A stretch of 36,998 nucleotides of DNA from an uncultured Lachnospiraceae bacterium (lineage in GTDB: Bacteria; Bacillota; Clostridia; Lachnospirales; Lachnospiraceae). The DNA lies in assembly GCA_902766825.1 (NCBI GenBank), contig CACXFB010000025.1:1-36998 (forward strand). The letters are read 5' to 3'. The notes beneath the pieces are model-generated. The model saw only the letters and a list, made by a program, of their open reading frames with translations. It had not been told where the DNA came from and did not search any database. The position numbers were made by a program, and so were the translations under genes. Shown in pieces: positions 8,066 to 15,613 of this stretch (position 1 is its first letter; the number at the start of each line of letters is the position of its first letter).

Positions 8066-10994
8066 CTACACCAGCGGATTTTCGCTGTTTATTCATTTCA
8101 ATTCTATACTCATATCTATGTTTTGCTTTTTTATCAATAAAACATATAACTTTTTCTTCAAAATGATTAAGTACTATATCATTACACAATTCAGAAAAAC
8201 GACTAATCAGTCTCTTTGCTAATAATAACTTATTCCCATTTCCACTGGTATCTTCAATAGCGTTAATGAAATGATCTTTTGCTAAATATTCTATTACAAA
8301 ATTTGCGTATTTGTCATCCAAATAATACATACCATCTAATATTATTTCATTATACAATGCATTCCCCTTATCAAAGGCAAAATTAAAAATATTAAAAAAC
8401 TCTTCTGGTTCTTTGGTAGCAAGTTTTTCAGTCGCTAGCTTAATTAACATCACACATGTTCGTTCCAAACCTTTTATTGCTATTTTTTTCTCTATCCAAT
8501 TAGTAAATTTGATACAATCATCTACATTAGGTAAGCATGGCAACAAATAATTAATTACATTATGATAATCTGATACAAAAACATCCAAATCTTCACAAAC
8601 GAATTCTTTTGCGTATTTATAAATCCTGTTTTCTCTTTTGCGCATTTGTTCTTTTAGCATCAAACTAAGCAACCTAACCGTACGAATTTCACACTGTTGC
8701 ATCATTTCTTTAACATAAAAAAAATTGTCTATTAATCGTGGATTCTTTTCATATACCTCCATTCTTAATTCAAAAAAAGTATCGATATCCTCATTTATAT
8801 CTCGGTAAAAAAATCTATTCCAATCGTCTATCGTTCCAATCGAATAAATATATTTACGAATAAAAATTACATCATTATCATCAAATTCAGAATCTATAGA
8901 AAGTAAGATGACAATTGCTAATGTTTGTGTTTGGGGATTATTAATCCATTCATCTAAAATTCCTTCATCTCTCAATAAATGAACATAATATTTTGAACCA
9001 CTAATAATAGTTTTAATTACACTATTTTGCCAAGTCAAATCACTTAATAACTCCATTACACATTCACGAATTTCTTGTATATCTGGATTCGCCTGAGACA
9101 ATACTTCAATAAAAAGATACTTAAAGCTACTTCTTATATTAGTACTATTTAATATATCTTTTCCAGCCTTTAAGAATTTTGGAATGGAACTATCATATAA
9201 TTGTTGCAAAAACATCTGTGTTTGATACCTCTTAATAGGTGTTTGTTGCTTTTTATCACCAATTATTTTTTCTATATTTTCATCTTCAAAAAAAAGACGA
9301 AACATTTCTTCCGCAAAGAAACAATCTAAAATAGACTGATGAACAAAGGAAACAATTGCTCCTCTTACAATAACAAAACCTGAAGACACTAAAAAATCTT
9401 CATAGTCTGCAGGTATTTCCAAAGCCATCTTTGGAATATATAACACGCTTTTATCATAACAATATTTAACAATATTGTTTTTTATTTCTTCTAATTTATT
9501 CGAAGACACTTTCCCATCTTTCGTTGAATTTACAATTTGTTTCCACCATTCTTTCACAAGTTGGCTTGTTGTGTTTATATTTGTATTTATAAAATTTTTA
9601 TTCAACCTTTCCCATATATATAAATTGCTCGGCATGCTTATTAATTTTTTTGTATCACCTGAAATATTATTATACTTCTCCCCAATTACTTTTTTAATTG
9701 CATTAGAATCCAATATCCTTAATTCAACTTTTTCCCAATCCTTTTCATCAAGAAATAACCTAGATATAAAGTTATCATTTTTTAAGTCAAATGTACGGCA
9801 AACAAATATAAGGGAAATATTTGTTTTACGTTCTTTGTTGATACGCTTAATCTGATTTATTATATGTAAACATACTGTCAGTGCATTACCCGAATGTGCT
9901 TGCGTCCAACGTAATGCATCTAATTGATCTAATATTATAACAACATTTTCACCAGCTATTGCATTCATGCAATATGAAATAGAAGCTGGTAAACCTAAAG
10001 ACGTTGACCATAATTCAGGGTTTCCCTTGGGGACATGCATATCAAGTCTAATTGCAATATATGGAATATTATCATGTTTCAATCTATGAATAATATTTCT
10101 CACACATCCACTCTTTCCCGTTCCAGCATTCCCATGTAAAACAATTGATTTCCCCTCCTTAATATATTTTATACATTTTTCCGTTTCCTGTCTTTCTATA
10201 AATCCACATTCAAAAGCACTATACAACTGTTCAAACTCTTCATTCAGATTATTTATCGCTGGCCAAACTCTTTCATCATGAGCTAAATCTCTATACTCTA
10301 TATTATTTTTTTTAAGATATGTGTTAATCTCATTATAACCTATATTCTTTCCTAATACGTCCTTGTTCAGTATATAGTTAAGAAGCAATCCATAAACAAT
10401 CTCGGGATTTCCAACAAATAAACGCTCAATCCTCTCAATAATATCTGTCTTTAATTCACTATCCGGAACTTGTCTATAATACATTCTAGAAAAATAATTT
10501 AAAGCTTTATTCTTTCCGTCATCAGTTGCAATATCAATTTTCATTTCTTGGCATATATTTTTAAATAGCTGAATTATTTCTTTACTAGATTGATTGATTT
10601 GAATTTGGCAAAAATCCGTTGCACTAAAGTTATTGTTTCTCGCTCTTCTTACAATATCCTCAAATAATAAAAAATTTAATGGTGACACTAACGCAACATT
10701 TATATTAGAATTCCTTTCAAGTTGAAATTTCCATTTTGCCCATATTTTTTTTTCGTTTGCAGAACTAAAATTCCAACTTTCATTACTTCCATTTCTACTC
10801 TTACATTGTTGAGCCTCACGAGTACCATCCTCTTTTTCAATCCATATATCAGCTCCAATTTCATCATCCCCCAATGCCTCAATAGTCAAATATTTAATTT
10901 TCTCTTCAATTACATCAAGTAATTTTTTTATAGTCCACTTTTCTTCAAATCTATTTCCATATTTATCAGATCTTCCACCCTTTTCGTTTGCCAT
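8025..10994 (-). CDS. Avs-like STAND NTPase with N-terminal PD-(D/E)XK-type nuclease (front part of a split gene)
   Basis: Residues 1-150 look like a restriction-endonuclease-fold domain: GDDEIGADIWI (42-52) followed by the QQCKSR strand (62-67) match a D...QxK core, as in Cap4/DUF4297 or Mrr-like effectors. A STAND-type NTPase follows, with Walker A HGNAGTGKS (about 287-295), Walker B VVIILDQLDAL (about 350-360) and a sensor strand SLIFVCRTFD. The rest is helical. Antiviral STAND (Avs) proteins recognise a phage protein through C-terminal repeats and then activate the N-terminal effector; by architecture this would be a nuclease-bearing member. AGGAGGT precedes the ATG. The C-terminal sensor region lies in a different frame (6452-8065) after a 7-G tract, so as written the protein stops 4 codons later. 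The exact Avs type is uncertain. Confidence 0.8.
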   Translation of the reverse strand: MANEKGGRSDKYGNRFEEKWTIKKLLDVIEEKIKYLTIEALGDDEIGADIWIEKEDGTREAQQCKSRNGSNESWNFSSANEKKIWAKWKFQLERNSNINVALVSPLNFLLFEDIVRRARNNNFSATDFCQIQINQSSKEIIQLFKNICQEMKIDIATDDGKNKALNYFSRMYYRQVPDSELKTDIIERIERLFVGNPEIVYGLLLNYILNKDVLGKNIGYNEINTYLKKNNIEYRDLAHDERVWPAINNLNEEFEQLYSAFECGFIERQETEKCIKYIKEGKSIVLHGNAGTGKSGCVRNIIHRLKHDNIPYIAIRLDMHVPKGNPELWSTSLGLPASISYCMNAIAGENVVIILDQLDALRWTQAHSGNALTVCLHIINQIKRINKERKTNISLIFVCRTFDLKNDNFISRLFLDEKDWEKVELRILDSNAIKKVIGEKYNNISGDTKKLISMPSNLYIWERLNKNFINTNINTTSQLVKEWWKQIVNSTKDGKVSSNKLEEIKNNIVKYCYDKSVLYIPKMALEIPADYEDFLVSSGFVIVRGAIVSFVHQSILDCFFAEEMFRLFFEDENIEKIIGDKKQQTPIKRYQTQMFLQQLYDSSIPKFLKAGKDILNSTNIRSSFKYLFIEVLSQANPDIQEIRECVMELLSDLTWQNSVIKTIISGSKYYVHLLRDEGILDEWINNPQTQTLAIVILLSIDSEFDDNDVIFIRKYIYSIGTIDDWNRFFYRDINEDIDTFFELRMEVYEKNPRLIDNFFYVKEMMQQCEIRTVRLLSLMLKEQMRKRENRIYKYAKEFVCEDLDVFVSDYHNVINYLLPCLPNVDDCIKFTNWIEKKIAIKGLERTCVMLIKLATEKLATKEPEEFFNIFNFAFDKGNALYNEIILDGMYYLDDKYANFVIEYLAKDHFINAIEDTSGNGNKLLLAKRLISRFSELCNDIVLNHFEEKVICFIDKKAKHRYEYRIEMNKQRKSAGVDAVYSPFWGGYPK
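8038..8044 (-). repeat. Seven-base homopolymer at the Avs-like gene frameshift
   Basis: C7 on the plus strand (G7 in the coding strand). The upstream frame reads TTT TGG GGG GGA TAT CCA AAG TGA, and the continuing frame reads GGG GGG GAT ATC CAA. Six or nine G residues would restore a single frame. G tracts of this kind are common sites of slipped-strand mispairing. Confidence 0.75.
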
Positions 10995-11204
10995 TTTTAC
11001 CTCCTGTAAATCCTACATCTTTTGATACCATCCCATAACCTTATATGCAATATACTTTTTCTCTTATCACCTACATTTGATGCCTAATTTAGTCATTTAT
11101 ACAATTAACATTTTACCACCTTTTACATTTTTCCACCATCGTTTTCGTCCATTTTCCCGTACAAATCCCTCCCCTAAACCATCCTCACCACCGCACCTCC
11201 CACA
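10995..11204 (-). promoter_or_regulatory. Upstream region of the Avs-like/helicase unit
   Basis: There is no gene here. On the minus strand two 13-bp near-identical direct repeats, GGTGGAAAAATGT and GGTGGTAAAATGT (plus-strand 11125-11137 and 11108-11120), lie 17 bp apart about 115-145 bases before the start. A weak promoter-like pair, TTGCAT-N17-TATCAA, sits nearer the gene. The repeats could be an operator; nothing firmer can be said from sequence. Confidence 0.35.
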
Positions 11205-11208
11205 CAAC

Positions 11209-11257
11209 AAAAAAAGCACCCTAGGCAGTGCTCTTCGCACCTGCCTACAATGCTTTT
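11209..11257 (-). terminator. Intrinsic terminator after the surface-protein remnant
   Basis: On the minus strand the arms TAGGCAG and CTGCCTA (plus 11241-11247 and 11222-11228), extended inward by TGC/GCA and outward by AGCA/TGCT, form a hairpin followed by a run of seven T. It lies about 25 bases past the stop at 11284. Confidence 0.7.
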
Positions 11258-11283
11258 TCTCGTTTTGCTTATCGCTTTTTATA

Positions 11284-11505
11284 TTATTTTACTTCCACGC
11301 TGTATACTCTTGAATCTGAGATTCCATTTTCATCATACAATGTGTATCTAATGTCGTATTTGCCAGCCTTGCCCGGTTTCCAATCAGTGCTTGACTTGTC
11401 GCCATCATATATTGTCTTGTATGCTCCGCCGTTGTAGCTTACCTCAAATTTTCTGTATAACTTAAGACCGTTAAGTGCTGCATTTGATAATATAATTAGC
11501 GTCAC
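11284..11505 (-). pseudogene. C-terminal remnant of a surface protein (Y_Y_Y/Ig-like repeat)
   Basis: The last 55 residues (KLYRKFEVSYNGGAYKTIYD, later WKPGKAGKYDIRYTLYD, ending YSVEVK) look like a triple-tyrosine or Ig-like beta domain that usually repeats at the end of large secreted or cell-surface proteins. The frame opens with a GTG directly after a stop, without a convincing ribosome binding site, signal peptide or membrane segment. It is therefore best read as the tail of a larger gene whose front has been lost. A well-formed terminator follows it, as expected for a genuine gene end. It lies between the defence island and a truncated ATPase, consistent with a rearrangement point. Confidence 0.5.
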
Positions 11506-11543
11506 TTATACAATGCCAATTGCCCCAAATGACATAAAACCTG

Positions 11544-12590
11544 TTACATTAGAAATTTAAACGCAGGTATCACTTCGATAGTCCTATCATTTTTTGTAAT
11601 TGTACGTTCCTCCTCATTGGTAACTATAATAAGGCGTCCTATTTCTGCATTTTTTTCTGCAAAAGATATGAGACTTTTAATTTCTCTATCTTCTGCCTCC
11701 TCCAGACTATATGCAACCTGAATAGCGCAGTTTTCTTCTGGAAGATAGAAATCAATATCTATACCTGTCTGCTTGGATTTATAATAATATACTTCTTCGC
11801 CATAACGGCGTCTTAAATATACTGCAACCGCATTTTCCAAAAGAATTGATTGTTTATCTATAAGGAATAACGCCATCAGCCCATTATCGTAAAAATAAAA
11901 TCTTGGCAGACTTTCCTTTTGGGCAAATTTTGAAACAAAATTTCGGTTTCTAAACAAAAGATAAGCATTTTCTGCATAAGATACATAATCTATCATTGTA
12001 TCTGTTGACGTCCTTATTCCGGTAGCTTTTATATTACCTGCTAATGTATTATAAGAAATCTCATGCATTACCGTTTCAGCTATTTTCTTTATCATAAGCC
12101 GAATAGCCATCTTATTATTTACTTTTTCACGTTCAATAATATCTCCAAGGAGAACTTTTTCATATACGCTCTTAATATATTCTCTTTTGTTGATAAGCAG
12201 CTGTGCTTCCGGGAACCCACCACTTGTAATATATTCCTGACACCCCTTGCGCATCTTCGCAACCTTTGATGTTGTAAACATCGCCTTTTCATCATGAGGG
12301 ATTTTCTTATAGTCAAATGCTTCACTAAGAGAAAATGGCATAATCATCTTAGATAAATATCTTCCTCCGAGGACTTTTTCCATCTCAATACTAAGCATCT
12401 TAGCATTACTTCCGGTAATGTACACATGCTTTTTCTGATCAGCCATTCTTCTGGCAAAATGTTCCCATCCGTCTATTATTTGAATTTCATCAAAGAAATA
12501 GTAGATTTCTTCTTCATCCGTCAACTCATAAGCCGTTTCAATAATGTCATTAAAATCATCCTTATTACTTTCTATATTATTATATAACAT
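11544..12590 (-). pseudogene. AAA ATPase/DUF4143 protein lacking its Walker A end
   Basis: The 348-residue frame begins inside the ATPase domain. Walker B IYYFFDEIQ lies near residues 28-36, followed by HVYITGSNAKML and GGRYLSKMIMPFSLSEAF, both typical of AAA_14/DUF4143 proteins. The C-terminal part has the nuclease-fold-like strands IDIDFYLPEE and CAIQVAYSLEEAED. Family members have about 75 more residues at the front, including the phosphate-binding loop, which is absent here. The hairpin terminator of the upstream toxin-like module ends only about 30 bases before the ATG, so no promoter is evident. It is probably a 5'-deleted, inactive copy. A complete relative lies at 15614-16960, but the two are clearly divergent, so this is not a recent duplication. 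Confidence 0.7.
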
Positions 12591-12616
12591 ACCCCATTTC
12601 CCAATCTTCTACTTAA

Positions 12617-12670
12617 CATAAAAAAAGCAACATAGGTATCGCTCTTGCCATAGTGGCCTATGTTGCTTTT
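12617..12670 (-). terminator. Hairpin terminator after the DUF3990 module
   Basis: A perfect 14-bp inverted repeat, AAAAGCAACATAGG (12623-12636) and CCTATGTTGCTTTT (12657-12670), is flanked by T runs on both strands, so it may work in both directions. It begins about 20 bases past the stop of the last module gene. Confidence 0.75.
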
Positions 12671-12690
12671 AATCCGTCATGTTATTTATA

Positions 12691-12921
12691 CTACACCTCT
12701 GCCTGAACTATACGTCCAAAGTTAAGCTCATCTTGTAATAAGCCATATACATAAGCCGGACTTTCTCTGTATAATCCGGTCTCTGTATCAATTATTTTTT
12801 CATAAAGCAACGAATAATACAAAATACGCATCGCACGGTCATATTCTATCCCCTGTGACACAGTAATCAGCTCAACAATATCCTGCACCATATATTCAAT
12901 CATTTGCTGTTCCTTATTCAT
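12691..12921 (-). CDS. Small third protein of the DUF3990 module
   Basis: The 76-residue helical protein (MNKEQQMIEYMVQDIVELIT, then YDRAMRILYYSLLYEKIIDTETGLYRESPAYVYGLL) resembles small partner proteins that accompany DUF3990 genes; the ETGLY-ESPAYV segment is distinctive. Its ATG follows the DUF3990 stop by 2 bases, with a GGTGG-type ribosome binding site inside the end of that gene. A strong terminator follows the stop, so it is the last gene of the unit. It has no membrane segment and no recognised enzymatic motif. A role as an antitoxin, chaperone or regulator of the neighbouring toxin-like protein is inferred from position only. Confidence 0.65.
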   Translation of the reverse strand: MNKEQQMIEYMVQDIVELITVSQGIEYDRAMRILYYSLLYEKIIDTETGLYRESPAYVYGLLQDELNFGRIVQAEV

Positions 12922-12923
12922 AA

Positions 12924-13427
12924 CTATACAACCACCTTTCTTAAGATGCTTATTGCCTTCTGCGTATGAAAAGAATACTGATTAGAAGTTTTCTTGTATA
13001 TCATTCCATTTAACATATTTTCAAATGAAATCACACCGTTTTCATATTGTCTAAACAACAGCGCCATGTCATCATCAGCAATAGGTCCAATAACAATATC
13101 ATACTTATTATCAGAATTACATTCAGGATCTGAAAAATCAATAAGATTCCTACTACGATTATTTCTAACAAATCTTGCCCACTCTTCTGAAGTTTCCACA
13201 CCAAAATTCTTGATATTCAAACCTTCTATCTGCATAAAATTATCATCTATTTCATATATATTCAAAATTGGACTCCCACCATATATACGGGAAACTCTAA
13301 TCGCCATTTTTTCTGCCTGTTCTTTCATAACCGTAAGATAGAAACCCTGTCCAAAATCTTTGTATGGTCTACACATCGAAAGATTAATTTCTTTAATATC
13401 TGTATTGCTTCCGTGATAAAGAAACAT
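12924..13427 (-). CDS. DUF3990 protein, ADP-ribosyltransferase-like, probable toxin
   Basis: The 167-residue product opens FLYHGSNTDIKEINLS and continues YKDFGQGFYLTVMKEQAEKMA. The LYHGS and FGxGFYLT blocks are the DUF3990 signature, related to the NAD-binding core of ADP-ribosyltransferases (H in the first block, then the G-FY strand). I use the ATG at 13427, which has GGAGG 9 bases upstream, rather than the TTG one codon earlier. Its A is shared with the stop of the DUF3791 gene (TGATG overlap), so translation is coupled. With a small protein gene on each side the layout resembles a toxin-antitoxin cassette. The family is firm; transferase activity and toxicity are inferred. Confidence 0.8.
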   Translation of the reverse strand: MFLYHGSNTDIKEINLSMCRPYKDFGQGFYLTVMKEQAEKMAIRVSRIYGGSPILNIYEIDDNFMQIEGLNIKNFGVETSEEWARFVRNNRSRNLIDFSDPECNSDNKYDIVIGPIADDDMALLFRQYENGVISFENMLNGMIYKKTSNQYSFHTQKAISILRKVVV

Positions 13428-13645
13428 CAATAACCACCTCCATTATTTCTACATATCTTTGTCAAATCCTCCACAGCATCATCCAAACTAAGAGTATGCT
13501 CAACATCATAAAATTCCTTAATAAATTCAATTCCTTTATACTTGTCCAAGTAATCAAAGGCTTCTTTTGAGCTAATATTATACATTTTTGCAAATTCATT
13601 AACACACACCACTGTGTAATTTATTTTCTTTTTTAACTCGTCCAT
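13427..13645 (-). CDS. DUF3791 protein, probable partner of the DUF3990 protein
   Basis: The 72-residue protein contains VCVNEFAKMYNISSKEAFDYL followed by GIEFIKEFYDVEHTLSLDDAVEDL, matching DUF3791, a small helical family that regularly sits directly before DUF3990 genes. I chose the ATG at 13645, which has GGGAG 8 bases before it; a TTG five codons upstream is unsupported. It is the first gene of the three-gene unit and ends in the TGATG overlap with the DUF3990 gene. Its position suggests an antitoxin or folding partner. No regulatory DNA-binding motif is obvious. The short gap to the gene at 13688 holds no terminator, so read-through from upstream is possible. Confidence 0.75.
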   Translation of the reverse strand: MDELKKKINYTVVCVNEFAKMYNISSKEAFDYLDKYKGIEFIKEFYDVEHTLSLDDAVEDLTKICRNNGGGY

Positions 13646-13687
13646 CTCTTTTTCTCCCAATCTGATAAATTTTTACACTCACATTCT

Positions 13688-14239
13688 TTAATGAACAACA
13701 ACTTTCTTCCCCGCCATTATCATCATTGCAGCTACATAGTTGTTAATATCCTCATCTTCAATCTCAAGCACCTGCCCGGTTCTGTCATTCATTATCGTGT
13801 ACTCAAATCCTTGTTTGATTACAACATAATCATCCTGCGTTGCACTGTCACACTTACCATCTTCCCACAGAAATCTATATGGCTCTGCTTCATCCACATC
13901 AATCTCACTGGCTTCTAACTCCATTTCCGCTTCTGTGAGAATAGCATTTTCCCTGCACGACTGTACCTTATTCATTAGTAATTGCATAGTAATCGCTTCA
14001 TCACCGTCAAATATCCTAACCGCAATATTATTTTTCTGAAGCTCATTGATACACTCCATAATTCTCTCGATTTCATTTTCATCAAAGGCCGGACAAGTTA
14101 ATACACGTTCTTTTCCCTCAAGTTTTGCACGTATTTGTGTCATTGAATCCTTTGTGTATTTACGCAGTATCTTAATTACTTCTGCCTGTGAAGAACAACT
14201 GTCTATTACAATTCCTATGCTCTTATCATTGTTGCTCAT
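13688..14239 (-). CDS. Unrecognised 183-residue protein, possible L7/L12 C-terminal-like domain
   Basis: I do not recognise a named family. The first 80 residues (IGIVIDSCSSQAEVIKILRK, then a spacer, then DENEIERIMECINELQKNNIAVRIF) follow the pattern of the ribosomal L7/L12 C-terminal domain: a strand, a VIK-x-xR helix, a second helix, then an E-rich helix ending in a short beta strand. The remainder is acidic (EAEMELEASEIDVDEAEPY) and ends in a compact segment with EYTIMNDRTGQVLEIEDEDI. A start eight codons earlier is open, but GGAG lies 8 bases before the ATG at 14239, so I use that one. It follows the deformylase-like gene by 66 bases on the same strand. The L12-like fold is a by-eye inference and could be wrong. 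Confidence 0.55.
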   Translation of the reverse strand: MSNNDKSIGIVIDSCSSQAEVIKILRKYTKDSMTQIRAKLEGKERVLTCPAFDENEIERIMECINELQKNNIAVRIFDGDEAITMQLLMNKVQSCRENAILTEAEMELEASEIDVDEAEPYRFLWEDGKCDSATQDDYVVIKQGFEYTIMNDRTGQVLEIEDEDINNYVAAMMIMAGKKVVVH

Positions 14240-14305
14240 TGCTGCCACTCCATTTACATCCATCGATATTTAATACTATAAAGCCATTTTATATTATAAA
14301 TTTTG

Positions 14306-14716
14306 TTAAATCAATATTCCCTCAAAATGGTCAATCTCATGCTGTATAATCTGTGCTGTAAAATCCGTATACTTCCCGTGCTTTTGATTGAAATCCGCAT
14401 CCAGATAATCTACCTCAATCTCCTTGTATCTTACGCATGGTCTTACTCCGTCCAAAGACAGACAGCTTTCCTGTGTCTCATATCGTCCGCTTTTCTTTGT
14501 AATTACCGGGTTAACCATTGGGAATATGAACGGACCAACTGCAACAACTATTATCTGCTTTTTAACTCCTATCATGTTGGCTGCCATTCCCACACATCTG
14601 TCCTGATTCGCTTTTAATGTATCCATTAGATCCTGTATCACCTGCGCATCCGCCTTGGTAGCAGGCACCGATTTCTGTTTAAGGAACACCGGATTTCTAA
14701 CTATATTCTTTACCAT
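14306..14716 (-). CDS. Second, non-canonical peptide deformylase
   Basis: Peptide deformylase removes the formyl group from the N-terminal methionine of new proteins. This 136-residue protein keeps the metal-binding residues: Cys in ESCLSLDG (motif 2) and both His in QHEIDHFEG (motif 3, with the catalytic Glu). Motif 1, normally GLAAPQ, reads GMAANM, so the oxyanion-stabilising Gln is replaced. Motif 2 has ES for the usual EG. It is shorter than the canonical enzyme at 26656-27129 and belongs to a separate clostridial lineage of deformylase-like proteins. I prefer the ATG at 14716, which has GGAG 7 bases upstream, over that at 14728. Activity is uncertain; it could be a deformylase of altered specificity or a resistance paralogue. 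Confidence 0.75.
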   Translation of the reverse strand: MVKNIVRNPVFLKQKSVPATKADAQVIQDLMDTLKANQDRCVGMAANMIGVKKQIIVVAVGPFIFPMVNPVITKKSGRYETQESCLSLDGVRPCVRYKEIEVDYLDADFNQKHGKYTDFTAQIIQHEIDHFEGILI

Positions 14717-14810
14717 ACTTTTCTCCATTCATGCCATTTATATGTTTTAGATATCTGCCGCATGTTTCTACGAACGAATTTCCCGCCTCCGCTTTTTTAT
14801 TCGTAATCCC

Positions 14811-14850
14811 CCCAAAAACTACCTATAAGCGCGGTGCTTACGAGTAGTTT
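14811..14850 (-). terminator. Intrinsic terminator after the helical protein gene
   Basis: AAACTAC (14816-14822) pairs with GTAGTTT (14844-14850), with AGC/GCT pairing inside. On the minus strand the hairpin ends in GTAGTTTTTGG. It lies about 32 bases past the stop at 14883. Confidence 0.65.
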
Positions 14851-14882
14851 ATCATTATCCACTATATAACTCAATTTGTATA

Positions 14883-15479
14883 CTATAGTTTTCGAGATTC
14901 ATTTTCCGACTTACTTACAACCTCACCAACGCTCACTACCTTCGGCCCCTCTGCAAATACTTCCGTGTTATCAGCTGTTTCAATCGGATCATCATAAGTC
15001 TTCTTTTCTTCGTCTCCCCACAGTGATTCATACTCTTCCCGCTCTTGTTCCCTTCTCATTGCCCCGATATTTTTTGCAGCCTGATACAACTCCATACTGA
15101 ATTCCATCAGCTTCTTTTCATCAGCGCCCGGTACAATTGCACCATCCATAATGCGCCTTGCAACTTCCATGACCTTGCCTATCTCTTTAGCTGATTCTCC
15201 CATCGCATCCCCCTGCTGCTTTGCCACTTCCATATTGGCGACCGCAACCCACTGCTCCATCAGCTTTTCCATATAGTCCTGATACTGCTTGCGCTGCTTT
15301 TCAACAGCCTTACTGTTAAGTTCAAGCACTGCTGCCTCATTTGCATATATCTCTTTCCCATCTGAAGTAGTCTTTATCTTCTCATCAAGTTCTTTTTTCC
15401 TGACGTTTAATTCGGTCTGATACTGACTAAATTCCTGGATTTTTGTACCGTAAATGCTCCTTGCCTCTGAGATTTTCAT
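14883..15479 (-). CDS. Hypothetical helical, coiled-coil-like protein
   Basis: I do not recognise this 198-residue protein. It starts MKISEARSIYGTKIQEFSQY and is almost entirely charged amphipathic helix to about residue 150 (many K, E, Q, with heptad-like leucines and methionines). An acidic tail follows (SLWGDEEKKTYDDP onward). There is no signal peptide or membrane segment, so it is probably cytoplasmic and may be a filament- or complex-associated protein. AAGGAC precedes the ATG at about 9 bases. It has its own likely promoter (TATAAT at 15528-15533) and terminator (14811-14850), so it appears to be a single-gene unit. Codon use looks like the housekeeping half rather than the AT-rich island, so it may belong to the host backbone. 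Confidence 0.7.
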   Translation of the reverse strand: MKISEARSIYGTKIQEFSQYQTELNVRKKELDEKIKTTSDGKEIYANEAAVLELNSKAVEKQRKQYQDYMEKLMEQWVAVANMEVAKQQGDAMGESAKEIGKVMEVARRIMDGAIVPGADEKKLMEFSMELYQAAKNIGAMRREQEREEYESLWGDEEKKTYDDPIETADNTEVFAEGPKVVSVGEVVSKSENESRKL

Positions 15480-15527
15480 AATACCACGTCCTTGTGTAAA
15501 TCATTTTTTTAATTTAATGAATCATAT

Positions 15528-15556
15528 ATTATATATCGTAAAATTCTTTTCAAAAA
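15528..15556 (-). promoter_or_regulatory. Possible sigma-70 promoter for the helical protein gene
   Basis: A perfect TATAAT on the minus strand (plus 15528-15533) lies 17 bases from a weak -35, TTTTTG (plus 15551-15556). It sits about 50 bases before the ATG at 15479 and overlaps the tail of the preceding terminator. Confidence 0.35.
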
Positions 15557-15597
15557 TAAACTGTCGTATTCAAAGCTTGCGCCTCAAACACGACAGT
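15551..15597 (-). terminator. Strong intrinsic terminator after the DUF4143 ATPase
   Basis: On the minus strand ACTGTCGT (15597-15590) pairs with ACGACAGT (15567-15560). The stem continues through nine more pairs, several of them G-U, closing on a GCAA tetraloop (15580-15577). TTTATTTTTG follows. It starts 17 bases past the stop at 15614. Confidence 0.8.
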
Positions 15598-15613
15598 CAT
15601 TTTGGTCTTTTTA

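Noticed and set aside
11077..11437. Plus-strand frames in the gap upstream of the Avs-like gene
   Set aside because: Low-complexity composition, no ribosome binding site, and overlap with a terminator hairpin and the surface-protein remnant.
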